In this document: piece after piece, positions 1 through 7,998 of the stretch
How positions within the stretch are numbered: the stretch's first letter is position 1
How the letters are laid out: the number at the start of each line of letters is the position of its first letter
Assembly (NCBI RefSeq): GCF_014596575.1
Contig: NZ_NASZ01000006.1
Coordinates: 1 to 64,000 of the forward strand
Reading direction: 5' to 3'
Origin: Flavobacterium pokkalii
GTDB taxonomy: Bacteria; Bacteroidota; Bacteroidia; Flavobacteriales; Flavobacteriaceae
Length of the DNA stretch: 64,000 bases
Notes under the pieces: model-generated
Told to the model about the DNA's origin: nothing
Database searches by the model: none
What the model saw: only the letters and a program-made list of their open reading frames with translations
Program-made: the position numbers and the translations under genes

Positions 1-1125
1 AAATCTAAAGGACTCTAGGCTGGTTTTACGGTTTATGGCACGGTCAATTTTGGTGTCTTTGAACTGTATGGCTTTGTCATTAATCGTAGCCTTAAAGTTA
101 ATGGTGTCGGCTTGTTGCTCTAGCCAGATGCCTGTGAGTTCTTGACCATTTTGGTCTATACTCACCTCAATTGGGGTTTGAGTCAATACGTTTTGCCCGC
201 TCCAGTCGTAGCGTAGCAAAGTACCAGTATAATTGCCACTAATGTCTCCTTTGGTGATTTTTTGTTTAACGATTTGGATTTTTTTGGGTGTTTCAATTGG
301 GGCATTTTCTACTTCTTGGTCTAGGGGTTTGGATACCGTCAATACCTGATTAGGCGTAGCGTTTTCAACTATTGGGTCGGCAAGGTCTTCTTGGGCACGT
401 TTTAGGCCTTGTTTGGCTGCTTTTTCAAAATAGGTTTTGGCTTTGGCCGCGTCCATAGATACCCCATAACCGTTTTGATAACAATAGCCTAGCATATAGG
501 TTCCCATGGAGTGGTTTTTGGCGTCGGCTTGTTCAAATAAAGCTATGGCTTTGCTGTAATCTTGTGGTACGCCAAAACCTTTGTAATGCAAATACCCTTG
601 GGCATACAAGCATCCTGCGCTGCCATTTTTTGCTCCCTGGACAAAAATGTTCATCGCTTGGGTGTAATCTTGCTCGGTACCCTTTCCGTCTTTGTACATT
701 TCCCCTAAGCGTTGCCAGGCGCTTATGTAGCCTGCTTTGGCTGCTTTTTCATAATAGGTCAGTGTTTTGGTCAGGTCTTTGGGTACGCCTATGCCTTCTT
801 TGTAATACAAGGCTAGGTTGTAATAAGCACTGGCATAGCCGTTTTGTCCTGCTTTTTCAAACCATTCTACGGCTAAGGATTCGTTTACAGGAACTCCTAT
901 ACCTTTGCTGTACATGATTCCTAATGCATTCATGGCTTCAGCATTACCCTCGGCTGCTTTTTGGGTAAAGGTGGCTAGTGCTGCTGTGGGGTTGTACCGG
1001 CTGCTGCCTTCTAGGAGCTGGATTTTGGCCATTCGCATTTCGTCTATTGGTTTTTCTTGCGAAAAACTGTGCATACTGCCCAGAAGCAGTAGTAGGGCTA
1101 GCCCTGTTTTGATTTTTTTTTTCAT
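1..1125 (-). CDS. Sel1-repeat (SLR/TPR-like) secreted protein, 3' end outside window
   Basis: The reading frame is open from an ATG at 1125 to the window edge (375 codons), so the C-terminus is missing. The product starts with a signal peptide (MKKKIKTGLALLLLLG...HSFSQ). It then runs through about six Sel1-type repeats of roughly 36 residues with the family's A-x-x-x-Y/W-F/Y-E-K-A-A and G-x-G-V-P patterns (for example YYEKAAKAGY, YLHYKGFGVPQDY). After about residue 250 the repeats give way to a region that looks like a separate beta-rich domain (GDISGNYTGTLLRYDWSG). Sel1 repeats form alpha-solenoids used for protein-protein contacts; no enzymatic role is visible. It lies downstream of three other minus-strand genes, separated by repeat-rich spacers, and may be transcribed separately. 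The family call is firm, the function unknown. Confidence 0.85.
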   Translation of the reverse strand, partial: MKKKIKTGLALLLLLGSMHSFSQEKPIDEMRMAKIQLLEGSSRYNPTAALATFTQKAAEGNAEAMNALGIMYSKGIGVPVNESLAVEWFEKAGQNGYASAYYNLALYYKEGIGVPKDLTKTLTYYEKAAKAGYISAWQRLGEMYKDGKGTEQDYTQAMNIFVQGAKNGSAGCLYAQGYLHYKGFGVPQDYSKAIALFEQADAKNHSMGTYMLGYCYQNGYGVSMDAAKAKTYFEKAAKQGLKRAQEDLADPIVENATPNQVLTVSKPLDQEVENAPIETPKKIQIVKQKITKGDISGNYTGTLLRYDWSGQNVLTQTPIEVSIDQNGQELTGIWLEQQADTINFKATINDKAIQFKDTKIDRAINRKTSLESFRF

Positions 1126-1140
1126 ATATGAAAGGGTTTA

Positions 1141-1490
1141 AAAATGGTTAAATGTTTAATGGTTTAAATTGTTTAAGGCTTCGACAAGCTCAGCCTGACA
1201 GGGGTTAATTGGTTAGGGGTTAAAAGTTTAATGGTTTAAGGGTTTAAATTGTTTAAGGCTTCGACAAGCTCAGCCTGACAGGGGTTAATTGTTTAGGGTT
1301 TAAATTGTTTATGGTTTAAAAGTTTAAGGGTTTAAAAGTTTAAGGGTTTAAATTGTTTAAGGCTTCGACAAGCTCAGTCTGACAGGGGTTAATTGGTTGT
1401 GGGTTAATTGTTTAATTGTTTAATTGTTTAATTGTTTAATTGTTTTCAGGTTTCAAGCCTAGTGATTAAGTTCCCCCTTCGGGGGTTAGG
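1141..1490. repeat. Gene-free spacer made of nested short repeats
   Basis: The 350-base gap between two minus-strand genes consists almost wholly of low-complexity units built from GTTTAA/GGTTTAA words. Embedded in it are three copies of a 24-28 base unit GGCTTCGACAAGCTCAGYCT... starting at 1177, 1257 and 1361. The first two are identical and the third has one C-to-T change. A five-copy 8-bp tandem (TTAATTGT) closes the stretch at 1404-1443. No gene is visible. The same unit recurs at 2783, 2823 and, inverted, at 6598, so it is an interspersed family and not a local tandem array. Confidence 0.85.
1404..1443. repeat. Tandem repeat, five copies of TTAATTGT
   Basis: Five perfect 8-bp units follow one another directly, continuing the GTTTAATTG words of the surrounding spacer. 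They lie downstream of the stop codon of the 1494-2753 minus-strand gene, so they cannot act on its promoter. Replication slippage is the likely origin. Confidence 0.8.
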
Positions 1491-1493
1491 GGG
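1471..1493. repeat. C/G-rich hairpin repeat abutting a stop codon (copy 1)
   Basis: A 23-base unit contains the perfect inverted repeat CCCCCTTCGGGGG (1473-1485) followed by TTAGGGGG. It is repeated exactly at 2928-2950. Both copies sit immediately downstream of the stop codon of a minus-strand gene (stop at 1494-1496 here), both are preceded by a GGTTTCAAG word, and both could fold in the mRNA. There is no T-run after the stem on the minus strand, so it is not a canonical terminator. It resembles a REP-type 3' stabiliser or a mobile repeat. Confidence 0.75.
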
Positions 1494-2753
1494 CTACCAT
1501 TTCAAAGCGTTTTTAGTGCTTTTGGTGTTGTTTTCAGCTGCTTTGAGTTCGTCTAGTTTTTTGAGGGGTTCGGGTTTTTTGGATTCTATATCGCGCCTTG
1601 CAAAGAGGTTGGATTGGTTGTTGTTCATTTTTACTATTTCATTGGCCACTAGTGATTTGAGTTTGTATATTCTAAAATCTTTGATGGTTTGGTTTTTGTC
1701 CAGACCAGCAGTCCAGTTTTGTTGTTCGATGGTTTTCCAGCTCTCTAGGGCATAGCTGTTGGCTTGGGCTTCGTATTTTTTTGCCAGTACCATCTGCATT
1801 TGTTTAGGTGTGAGTATTTGGGTAATGTTTTTATTTACAAAAGGGAATAGTCCTATCGGGGCATTTGTTTTTTGTTCGTTTTTCATTTGCTCTACTGCTT
1901 TGCATTTCACTAGTAGCGAATCTACTTGAGGCGCTGTAAGTTCCAGTTGTTTTTCATTTCTGATTGCTATGGCAAAAAGGTTGTTTTTATACTCATTATT
2001 TGCTACTATATTTTTATGCATCAAAAACAAGGGTTGTCTATCGGTAATGAATTTTTGTTTTACCTCCGTAATTACTCTTGACGGTATCTTTTCGGCGGCT
2101 TCATCAAGGAATACATTGCGTGCTGTATTGTAATTTAGTAATTCATTATAGGCTTTTTTGGGGTCTTTGTTTTTGATGAGTTGCAGTTGGTTGATTTCTT
2201 GCCACTCTAGGTTGGTTTGGGTTTTAGACTCCTCGATATAGACATAGTAGGTAAGCATGCCGTGTTGTTTTTTGTCCAGAATAGAGTCTAGTTTTTGGCG
2301 GTAATAGGGGATTCGTTTTTCGGGTTTTTTACCATTTGGATTTTCGAGTTTTGTTAATTCTTTTCGGATTGCTGTATATTGTTCTTTGTTTAGTTTTAAT
2401 TGAGTCGCTTTGACTAAAGCAAGTAACAAACGATTGCTCTTGTCTTCATGATATAAAAAAATATTAAATTGATTTTCTTCCAAAACATCTTCTGCCGTGC
2501 TTTTGTTAAGAGAGCATAAGTGTTTTAACTTTTCGTGTGTTAGTATTTTTTTATTAGCATTGGCGATACTGTCATTTCTCAGCAGTCGTTCTGCTAATTG
2601 TATTTGTTGCGACTCTGTGAGTGGGATAGTGTTATGTAGTTCATATACATTATGTAGTATATGTGCAGGGAAACGATCTACTACTTTAGTACTTAGCTGG
2701 GCAAAGCCAAGTTGAATCGTGCAAAGATAAAGGGTGAAGAGGATTTTTTTCAT
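1494..2753 (-). CDS. Secreted protein of unknown function, helical, 419 aa
   Basis: I do not recognise a family. The first 18 residues (MKKILFTLYLCTIQLGFA) form a signal peptide, so the protein is exported. The rest is hydrophilic, rich in Lys, Gln, Asn and Leu, and appears mostly alpha-helical, with repeated patterns of the type L-T-x-x-Q-x-x-x-L (for example IPLTESQQIQLAERL, LTAPQVDSLLVKCKAVEQ, LTPKQMQMVLAKK). These may be a degenerate helical repeat. There are no obvious catalytic motifs and no further membrane segments. It follows the transglutaminase-like gene in the same direction after a 200-base repeat-containing spacer. The ATG at 2753 is directly followed by the signal peptide, which supports that start. 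Confidence 0.8.
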   Translation of the reverse strand: MKKILFTLYLCTIQLGFAQLSTKVVDRFPAHILHNVYELHNTIPLTESQQIQLAERLLRNDSIANANKKILTHEKLKHLCSLNKSTAEDVLEENQFNIFLYHEDKSNRLLLALVKATQLKLNKEQYTAIRKELTKLENPNGKKPEKRIPYYRQKLDSILDKKQHGMLTYYVYIEESKTQTNLEWQEINQLQLIKNKDPKKAYNELLNYNTARNVFLDEAAEKIPSRVITEVKQKFITDRQPLFLMHKNIVANNEYKNNLFAIAIRNEKQLELTAPQVDSLLVKCKAVEQMKNEQKTNAPIGLFPFVNKNITQILTPKQMQMVLAKKYEAQANSYALESWKTIEQQNWTAGLDKNQTIKDFRIYKLKSLVANEIVKMNNNQSNLFARRDIESKKPEPLKKLDELKAAENNTKSTKNALKW

Positions 2754-2952
2754 ATTTTTAGTTTAATTGTTTAATTGTTTGGGGCTTCGACAAGCTCAGC
2801 CTGACAGGAGGTAACTGGTTAGGGCTTCGACAAGCTCAGCCTGACAGTGTTTTTATTTGTTTCAAGTTTCAAGTTTTCACCGCAAAGGCGCAATGGCGCT
2901 AAGGAGGGGGTAATTTTAGGTTTCAAGTTCCCCCTTCGGGGGTTAGGGGGGC
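2754..2952. repeat. Spacer with two interspersed-repeat copies and hairpin repeat
   Basis: The spacer between two minus-strand genes carries two further copies of the GGCTTCGACAAGCTCAGCCT unit at 2783-2807 and 2823-2847, exactly 40 bases apart. It also holds a second exact copy of the C/G-rich hairpin repeat at 2928-2950, which ends two bases short of the stop codon of the 2953-4488 gene. No gene or clear promoter is seen. Confidence 0.8.
2928..2950. repeat. C/G-rich hairpin repeat abutting a stop codon (copy 2)
   Basis: This is an exact second copy of the 23-base unit at 1471-1493, with the perfect stem CCCCC/GGGGG around TTC at 2930-2942. It lies just beyond the stop codon (2953-2955) of the transglutaminase-like gene. 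Confidence 0.75.
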
Positions 2953-4488
2953 TTAATACCAAGTTCGTTCTCCTTTATCATCTATCACAAAGGGGCGTTC
3001 CAGTCCTTTGGAATCACTAGCTACTAGGAGTAGGAGAGCATTTTTAGGCACTTTTTGATATACAAAAGCGGTTGTTTCGGGAGTCGCTTTTTGAGCACTT
3101 ACTAGCTTCCATTGGTTGTCCCAATAGTAAAGTTTGTAGGTTATATTGGGTTTTATTAACAAATAGCTAGCAAAGGAGGTAATGGTTACATCCTGTAATT
3201 GACTGTAATCGGGTGTTAATACTCTATTTTCGTTTTCGCCAATAAGGACAGGAGCTGCCGCTGGAATCATTTTGCCCTCTATATAATATTGGGGCAGGAT
3301 GATTGTTTTTTTGCATACGTTTGTAAACTCGACTTGATTATTGTTTATCTCTCCCCACCAACAAGGTTTCCATTTTAGCCCATTAAAAACGGCTGTATAG
3401 GCAATTTTTTGTGGAATAATTGGCTGGCGCAACTTACAGTTTACATTAGTTGTTGACCAATAATCTGCGGTAACATCAATGTAATTGTGCTGTCTCAAGA
3501 AACTGTCAGGAATAGATTCGCTACTTACTTTAGCTGCCAAAGTATTGGGTTGTTTAGAATAAGTAATGCGCAATACCTTGGCAGGTTCTCTTTTTAAAGG
3601 ACCAACCGCATTTTTTTCGCCATAATCAAAAGGAAAGGCTTGTTGCGCATCCATAAAAGAATTGGTAAAATGGCCACCTGTCGCGGTTGCCCAATAGGGT
3701 ATACTGTTTACTGTAGCCGGAATCCCTAAGGAACGCATAGTAAAAACGCCCAAGTCTGCCAGATCCTCGCAAGGGCCTTGTTTGCGCATCAAGAGTTGCA
3801 TACTGCCTAGCCTAGGCAAAGGCTCTTTGCGTCCGCCACTGCCCCAAGTGTTTTTGAACCATAGGTTGGCTTCGTCTTTTACATAAGGCAAGGTTTGGGC
3901 AAAACCTATTTCTTTGATTTTATCGTTAATCCAATTGAATTTTTCGCTATAAGTGGTGCGCCATTCTTGTAGCGGTTCTACGCTTATTCTATAAGGTAAA
4001 ATATATTCGCAAAAGTTTTCAAAAGAAACATCTTTCACTACAGCATTTTGCCATGCTCCAAAGGCTTGTTCTATATTCTGAATTAAATAATCGCCTTTGA
4101 TGGTTTCAAGGTCGGTATATACAACAGGTTTGGGTTGTATCCCTTGGTTTTGTTCTTTGATAGCCTCAAAGGCTTTGGCTGCTTGGTCAAAATCAGGGTA
4201 ATCTAACTCGTTGAAAGCTATTTTTGTTCCCTCTTTGTTTTCCCAATAATAATCGGAAGAGCTGTGAATGTCCATATTGGCAATCAAAAAGTAAATGGCT
4301 TTCAACTTCAAAGGGTCGTTGGATTTTTGACAATGAGCAATGGCTTTCTCTAGTTCGGCACGATTACTCTTGGCTTTGGTCAAGTTTTCCAGTACTGCCG
4401 CTGGGTGTTGTGCCTGCATGTTTATGGTAGCAAAAACTGCTACAACCAGCGCTTTAGAAGCGTTAAAAAAAGTAGTGTGGTGTTGCAT
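2953..4488 (-). CDS. Secreted transglutaminase-like protein, 511 aa
   Basis: The centre of the protein shows a transglutaminase-like (papain-fold) triad: Cys240 in QGPCEDLAD, His273 in GGHFTNS, and Asp288 in FPFDYG, in the usual C-H-D order and spacing. The N-terminus (MQHHTTFFNASKALVVAVFATINMQAQ) is an export signal. About 200 residues precede the domain and about 200, apparently beta-rich, follow it. Proteins of this type in Bacteroidota are usually annotated as transglutaminase-domain proteins and may act as peptidases or in glycan or peptidoglycan remodelling; the substrate cannot be read from sequence. The gene starts 8 bases after the stop of the O-antigen-ligase-like gene, so the two are very likely co-transcribed. 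Confidence 0.8.
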   Translation of the reverse strand: MQHHTTFFNASKALVVAVFATINMQAQHPAAVLENLTKAKSNRAELEKAIAHCQKSNDPLKLKAIYFLIANMDIHSSSDYYWENKEGTKIAFNELDYPDFDQAAKAFEAIKEQNQGIQPKPVVYTDLETIKGDYLIQNIEQAFGAWQNAVVKDVSFENFCEYILPYRISVEPLQEWRTTYSEKFNWINDKIKEIGFAQTLPYVKDEANLWFKNTWGSGGRKEPLPRLGSMQLLMRKQGPCEDLADLGVFTMRSLGIPATVNSIPYWATATGGHFTNSFMDAQQAFPFDYGEKNAVGPLKREPAKVLRITYSKQPNTLAAKVSSESIPDSFLRQHNYIDVTADYWSTTNVNCKLRQPIIPQKIAYTAVFNGLKWKPCWWGEINNNQVEFTNVCKKTIILPQYYIEGKMIPAAAPVLIGENENRVLTPDYSQLQDVTITSFASYLLIKPNITYKLYYWDNQWKLVSAQKATPETTAFVYQKVPKNALLLLVASDSKGLERPFVIDDKGERTWY

Positions 4489-4495
4489 ATTTCTA

Positions 4496-6397
4496 TTATT
4501 TGGATTCTTTATTTAAAAACGAGTAGGGATTTGAATTTTTAAGGAAGCGCTTTTTACGTTTTACTATTTTCTTCATTTCAGGGTCGCTAAAATGGAATAC
4601 TACTTTGCGGGCTATTTTTTTGTAATACTCTACCTTTGCTGAGGGTATTTTGGGTTTTAAATCAATGATTCCCTGAGCGGTTTGTAGGATGTTAGTAGTG
4701 TCTTTTTGCTTGATGTACAGTTTCATTAAATCAAAACGAAACTTGAATTTGGAGGGCTTGAGTAAAACAAGCTTTTGGTATTCTATAATAGCCTCTTGGT
4801 TTTGATTCAAATTGCGGTAACAAGCCGCAGCACCCAGATGATAATTAAGTTCAGTGCTTATAGCACTTGCTTTTTTAAAACAGTCTAAAGCATGAGTGTA
4901 GTTTTTAGTTTTTAAATACGTTAAGCCTAGATTGTCCCAGTAGTTATTATCATATTGAAGTACTGGCTCCAATGGTTTTAATATATTGAGCGCTTGTATA
5001 TACTGTCCTTGTTTGTTTAGGTCAAATGCTATTTTGTTTTTTCGGTCGGCAATCGCCATGTTGGCAAAAAAATAGATGAGGCAACTACCACTAATAAATA
5101 AAAGAGAGGCAATACCTATTTGCTGTTTTTTGGTTGGGGTAAATTGCAGTATTTTTTTACCCCATTGTAATGGTTCCTGGCTATTGTTTAAGAATGCGGC
5201 ATAGAGCAAGAGCAATGCCATAACTGGGCTCACAACAAGGGTAGTGTTGACCATTGACATGGCAATGAACCCCAAAACCGCTGCATAGCTTAGATAATAC
5301 AAGTTGTTTTTAGAAAGGTCTAATACCGAAATACCTTTAGATTGAATTTGCTTTTTGAAAGGAATTAATAAGGAAGTAAAGAAAAACAGCATCAAGGCAA
5401 GACCAATCAGTCCGCCTTCTACAAGTTGTTGTACAATCTCGTTGTGTGGCATATTGATTCGGGCAACATTTTGCATTTCGGCTGGGGTAGCCTTGCCATC
5501 CTGTATGTATTGGGATTGGTACCGATTGTATGCTAACGCAAAGTTGCCATAGCCATAACCTGTAACGGGTTTTTCTAATGCCAGTTGCGTAGCTACTTTC
5601 CAGATAAAACTACGTCCATCGGCAGAGTCTTTTTTGGTATAATACAATTTTGACCCTACCGTAAACAAAAAGATTACTCCTAAGACTAAGACTGTCCGGA
5701 GCGTTAGTTTGTTCTTTGGATTTTTTGCCCAATTTAAAAAATTGTATTTCAAACTATAGTAGGCTACTATTATAATGCTAGTGCCTATGTAAGCCGCTCT
5801 ACACTCCAGTAATACCAAGGCAATGAGGAGCAATACAAAGCCCAATTGTGCAATTTTCTTAACAGAGGTTTCAAATAAATACAAAAAAGCAGGAGTTGTA
5901 AGTGCTAGAAAAATAGCGGTTACATTGGGGTTAGTCCAAGTCCCTGTTACTGTAAACAAAGCATCTTTAGAGGGAATTAAGCCAAAACATTGCCCCAAAC
6001 AGTAGCCTGACTCTAAAAAAGAAAGAATGGCAATTCCTTTTAAAAGCAGACTGTAATTGAAATTAGTATCCTTAAAAATCCAATCCGTTTTGTAAAAAAA
6101 CAATCCCAATACCAAAAAGTAAAAATAGTAATGGGGATCAGCAAAGGAAAAAACACTTTGTGTTGTTATATACAAAGTCCATAATGCAAAGGCAAGAAAC
6201 GGCTTTGTAAAACGAAATGGTTTATTGTGGGCTAAATCGTACTGAATGGGGGTAATTGTAAAAAGTAATGCACTAAAACAAAATCCGTAAAATGCAAAGC
6301 TGGTCTGGCTGTAAAAGAAGTCGATGTTAATCCAGCCTATGGCTATGACAGTAAGTAAAATTAATACAGTAATAAAGTTGTATAAATTGGCAGTCAT
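4496..6397 (-). CDS. O-antigen ligase/polymerase-like membrane protein with C-terminal TPRs, 633 aa
   Basis: The first about 430 residues hold ten or more hydrophobic segments typical of the O-antigen ligase/Wzy superfamily. A periplasmic-loop signature, YGYGNFALAYN...NMPHNEIVQQLVEGGLIGL, carries the conserved H-N-E motif of the Wzy_C region. From about residue 450 to 600 the protein turns into tetratricopeptide-like repeats (YWDNLGLTYLKTKNYTHALD, YHLGAAACYRNLNQNQEAI), a combination common in Bacteroidota. The family joins polymerised glycans to lipid or protein carriers in the inner membrane; the actual glycan is unknown. It heads an operon with the transglutaminase-like gene 8 bases downstream. 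A promoter of the same class as the PUL promoters lies directly upstream (6419-6458). Confidence 0.85.
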   Translation of the reverse strand: MTANLYNFITVLILLTVIAIGWINIDFFYSQTSFAFYGFCFSALLFTITPIQYDLAHNKPFRFTKPFLAFALWTLYITTQSVFSFADPHYYFYFLVLGLFFYKTDWIFKDTNFNYSLLLKGIAILSFLESGYCLGQCFGLIPSKDALFTVTGTWTNPNVTAIFLALTTPAFLYLFETSVKKIAQLGFVLLLIALVLLECRAAYIGTSIIIVAYYSLKYNFLNWAKNPKNKLTLRTVLVLGVIFLFTVGSKLYYTKKDSADGRSFIWKVATQLALEKPVTGYGYGNFALAYNRYQSQYIQDGKATPAEMQNVARINMPHNEIVQQLVEGGLIGLALMLFFFTSLLIPFKKQIQSKGISVLDLSKNNLYYLSYAAVLGFIAMSMVNTTLVVSPVMALLLLYAAFLNNSQEPLQWGKKILQFTPTKKQQIGIASLLFISGSCLIYFFANMAIADRKNKIAFDLNKQGQYIQALNILKPLEPVLQYDNNYWDNLGLTYLKTKNYTHALDCFKKASAISTELNYHLGAAACYRNLNQNQEAIIEYQKLVLLKPSKFKFRFDLMKLYIKQKDTTNILQTAQGIIDLKPKIPSAKVEYYKKIARKVVFHFSDPEMKKIVKRKKRFLKNSNPYSFLNKESK

Positions 6398-6418
6398 TTT
6401 TTTTAGTTAATTTCTTAC

Positions 6419-6458
6419 CAAAAATATCCAAAGATTAATCACTCTTTGTCCTGCCTTG
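6419..6458 (-). promoter_or_regulatory. Promoter of CAGGACA class in front of O-antigen-ligase-like gene
   Basis: On the minus strand CAAGGCAGGACAA (6458-6446) is followed after exactly 19 nt by TATTTTTG (6426-6419), a perfect TAnnTTTG -7 box, 21 bases before the ATG at 6397. The element and spacing match the six plus-strand sites upstream of PUL genes, including the preceding ACCCTA also found at 12011-12016. Whether CAGGAYA is an activator site or an alternative -33 element cannot be told from sequence. Confidence 0.6.
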
Positions 6459-6597
6459 TAGGGTATATATTATTTTTTTATTAAAACATAATTCGTCAAG
6501 TATTTTTTAGTTTCCTTAAAAAAAAAATGATTATCAATAAGTTGAAATGCGAGTTTAACAGATTTGATTAAGTAGTTAGTGTATTTTATACTTATAA

Positions 6598-6617
6598 CAG
6601 ACTGAGCTTGTCGAAGT
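6598..6617 (-). repeat. Inverted copy of the interspersed CTTCGACAAGCTCAG unit
   Basis: Read on the minus strand this is ACTTCGACAAGCTCAGTCTG, the same core as the five copies at 1177, 1257, 1361, 2783 and 2823, with the C-to-T variant seen in the copy at 1361. Its orientation is opposite to the others. Confidence 0.75.
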
Positions 6618-6638
6618 CTTGTTTAATATTGCTGATAA

Positions 6639-6870
6639 CGCGTTGAGTGTAATTATTAAAGACGTCAGTTCGAGTGTTTTTTGTGGAGAGAAACGGAACA
6701 AAACTTCTCGATACGCTCCACACTCGAAGTGACGTGTATCGAGAACCGTTTTTGCTGCTATTTTTCTTGTTCTCGATACAAATTTTCAGAAAAAGCTATT
6801 CGCATTTTCTGAAAATTTACTCGAACTGACGAAGAAACATCATCAAAAATTAATTACACCCAACGGGGTA
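6639..6870. mobile_element. MITE-like element with terminal inverted repeats and possible 7-bp target duplication
   Basis: The left end GCGTTGAGTGTAATTA (6640-6655) and the right end, read in reverse, CCGTTGGGTGTAATTA (from 6866 back to 6851) match at 14 of 16 bases. Both continue inward into CAGTTCGAGT-type sequence (6666-6675 and the inverse of 6820-6829). The element is bracketed by the direct repeat CTGATAA at 6632-6638 and 6871-6877. Inside are a TTCTCGATAC/GTATCGAGAA pair and a perfect 14-bp inverted repeat (6780-6793 and 6805-6818, TTTTCAG core). It encodes nothing. This architecture suits a non-autonomous transposable element, but I cannot identify the parent transposase. Confidence 0.45.
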
Positions 6871-6956
6871 CTGATAATTAAGCTGGAGGTGTTTAGATAA
6901 TGCACTGCAAGTATGGATAAGCCACAATGTGTCAAGAAGTTTCGTTTGACAAGTGT

Positions 6957-7040
6957 TCTCGATACTTCAAACTAATTGTTCTGTCACAAATTAGTTTTCA
7001 ACTGACGATAAATTATCACCAAAAACTAATTTCATCAAAT
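6957..7040. repeat. Second, degenerate copy of the TTCTCGATAC inverted-repeat unit
   Basis: The order GTTCTCGATAC, an inverted repeat (AAACTAATT at 6969-6977, AATTAGTTT at 6989-6997), ACTGACGA, then ATCACCAAAAACTAATTTCA parallels the right half of the 6639-6870 element. It lacks clear terminal inverted repeats. It is probably a decayed relative of that element. Confidence 0.5.
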
Positions 7041-7172
7041 GGGTTTATCATATAGATTGAATGTTTATATACTAAACTTTTATTCTGTTCTTTAAATGAT
7101 TAAGAGTTCTATATTTCGTTATGTGTACAAAAAATTAAACCCAACGGATTGCGTTTCATTTTTAAGGCTGAC

Positions 7173-7211
7173 AAAACAGGACAGCGTTTTCTATAAGAAT
7201 CCTTATTTTTA
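7173..7211 (+). promoter_or_regulatory. Promoter of CAGGAYAG class (PUL operon 1)
   Basis: CAAAACAGGACAG (7173-7185) lies 18 nt before TATTTTTA (7204-7211), a one-mismatch TAnnTTTG -7 box. A transcript would start near 7218, about 25 nt before the GTG at 7242, which supports that unusual start codon. The predicted unit covers 7242-11867. Confidence 0.6.
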
Positions 7212-7241
7212 GAAAATATTTTTACAAAAAATAAAACTCTT

Positions 7242-7943
7242 GTGATTAATAACTCTTGCCTTAGATTAGTAGCTGTATTGTCCTTATTTGGGAGTATGTC
7301 CCATGCGCAAACAACTAGATTAAACGAACCTGTTAAAAATCAAACAATTGTTTTTGAAGAAAAAAACGGACTTGTTGCTGTAGAAGCAGAAGCTTTTTAC
7401 AAACAATCCAATACGGATGTGAGGCAATGGTATCGCACTTCAATAACAGAAACCCCTAAGGTAGGCCGTGATGATGATGACATACATATTGAAAATGCAA
7501 GCCATAAGGCTTATATTGAAATCTTGCCTGATGAAAGAGTCACTCACAATGATCCACTAGAACGTGATAAAAATTTTACGGACCAAGCCGGAAAAATGGC
7601 TGTGGTGCATTACAGAGTAAAAATAAATACTCCTGGTCGCTATTATGTATGGGCTAGAGCCTTCTCCACGGGTAGTGAAGACAACGGCGTGCATGTGGGA
7701 ATCAACGGGCAATGGCCAGAACATGGCAAAAGAATGCAATGGTGTGATGGAAAAGGAAAATGGACTTGGGAAAGCAAGCAACGGACTAAAGAAGTGCATT
7801 GCGGTCTTCCTCACGAAATTTATTTAGATATTGACCAAGCAGGAATTCATGACGTGCAATTCAGTATGCGTGAAGATGGTTTTGAAATGGACAAATTTAT
7901 CCTGACCAATGATGTCAATTATGTACCTACAGAGCAAGAATAG
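7242..7943 (+). CDS. Secreted stand-alone carbohydrate-binding-like module, 233 aa
   Basis: After a signal peptide (to SMSHAQ) the whole protein is one beta-rich module. Its pattern is FEEKNGLVAVEAEAFYKQ near the N-terminus, AVVHYRVKINTPGRYYVWARAFS in the middle, and FSMREDGFEMDKFILTND at the C-terminus. This is the layout of the module known from the C-terminus of GH115 enzymes and of several PUL sulfatases and glycosidases, and resembles CBM6/35-type domains. No catalytic domain is attached, which is unusual. The start is GTG at 7242: an in-frame stop lies upstream, the signal peptide begins there, and the promoter at 7173 leaves a short leader. It is first in a four-gene unit with a nucleoside-hydrolase-like protein and two sulfatases. 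A surface or periplasmic glycan-binding role is inferred. Confidence 0.7.
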   Translation: MINNSCLRLVAVLSLFGSMSHAQTTRLNEPVKNQTIVFEEKNGLVAVEAEAFYKQSNTDVRQWYRTSITETPKVGRDDDDIHIENASHKAYIEILPDERVTHNDPLERDKNFTDQAGKMAVVHYRVKINTPGRYYVWARAFSTGSEDNGVHVGINGQWPEHGKRMQWCDGKGKWTWESKQRTKEVHCGLPHEIYLDIDQAGIHDVQFSMREDGFEMDKFILTNDVNYVPTEQE

Positions 7944-7998
7944 GGGTCGAACGTTTAAAAGAAAAATAATTTTTGTTACCAATAAAAAAGTATTTCAA

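Larger units (their letters stand above)
6398..7241. other. Gene-free divergent region with promoters and repeat elements
   Basis: This 844-base region separates the minus-strand genes from the PUL. It holds two back-to-back promoters of the same class (6419-6458 minus, 7173-7211 plus), an inverted copy of the interspersed CTTCGACAAGCTCAG unit at 6598-6617, a MITE-like element (6639-6870) and a related inverted-repeat stretch (6957-7040). I find no open reading frame of protein-coding character. Confidence 0.75.

Noticed and set aside
564..1141. Two plus-strand open frames near the left edge
   Set aside because: They lie antisense to the clear Sel1-repeat frame, which is open from 1125 to the edge and has a signal peptide and conserved repeats.
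1141..1490. CRISPR array in the repeat-rich spacer
   Set aside because: The copies are irregularly spaced (80 and 104 bases), the spacers are themselves low-complexity repeats, and no cas genes are near.
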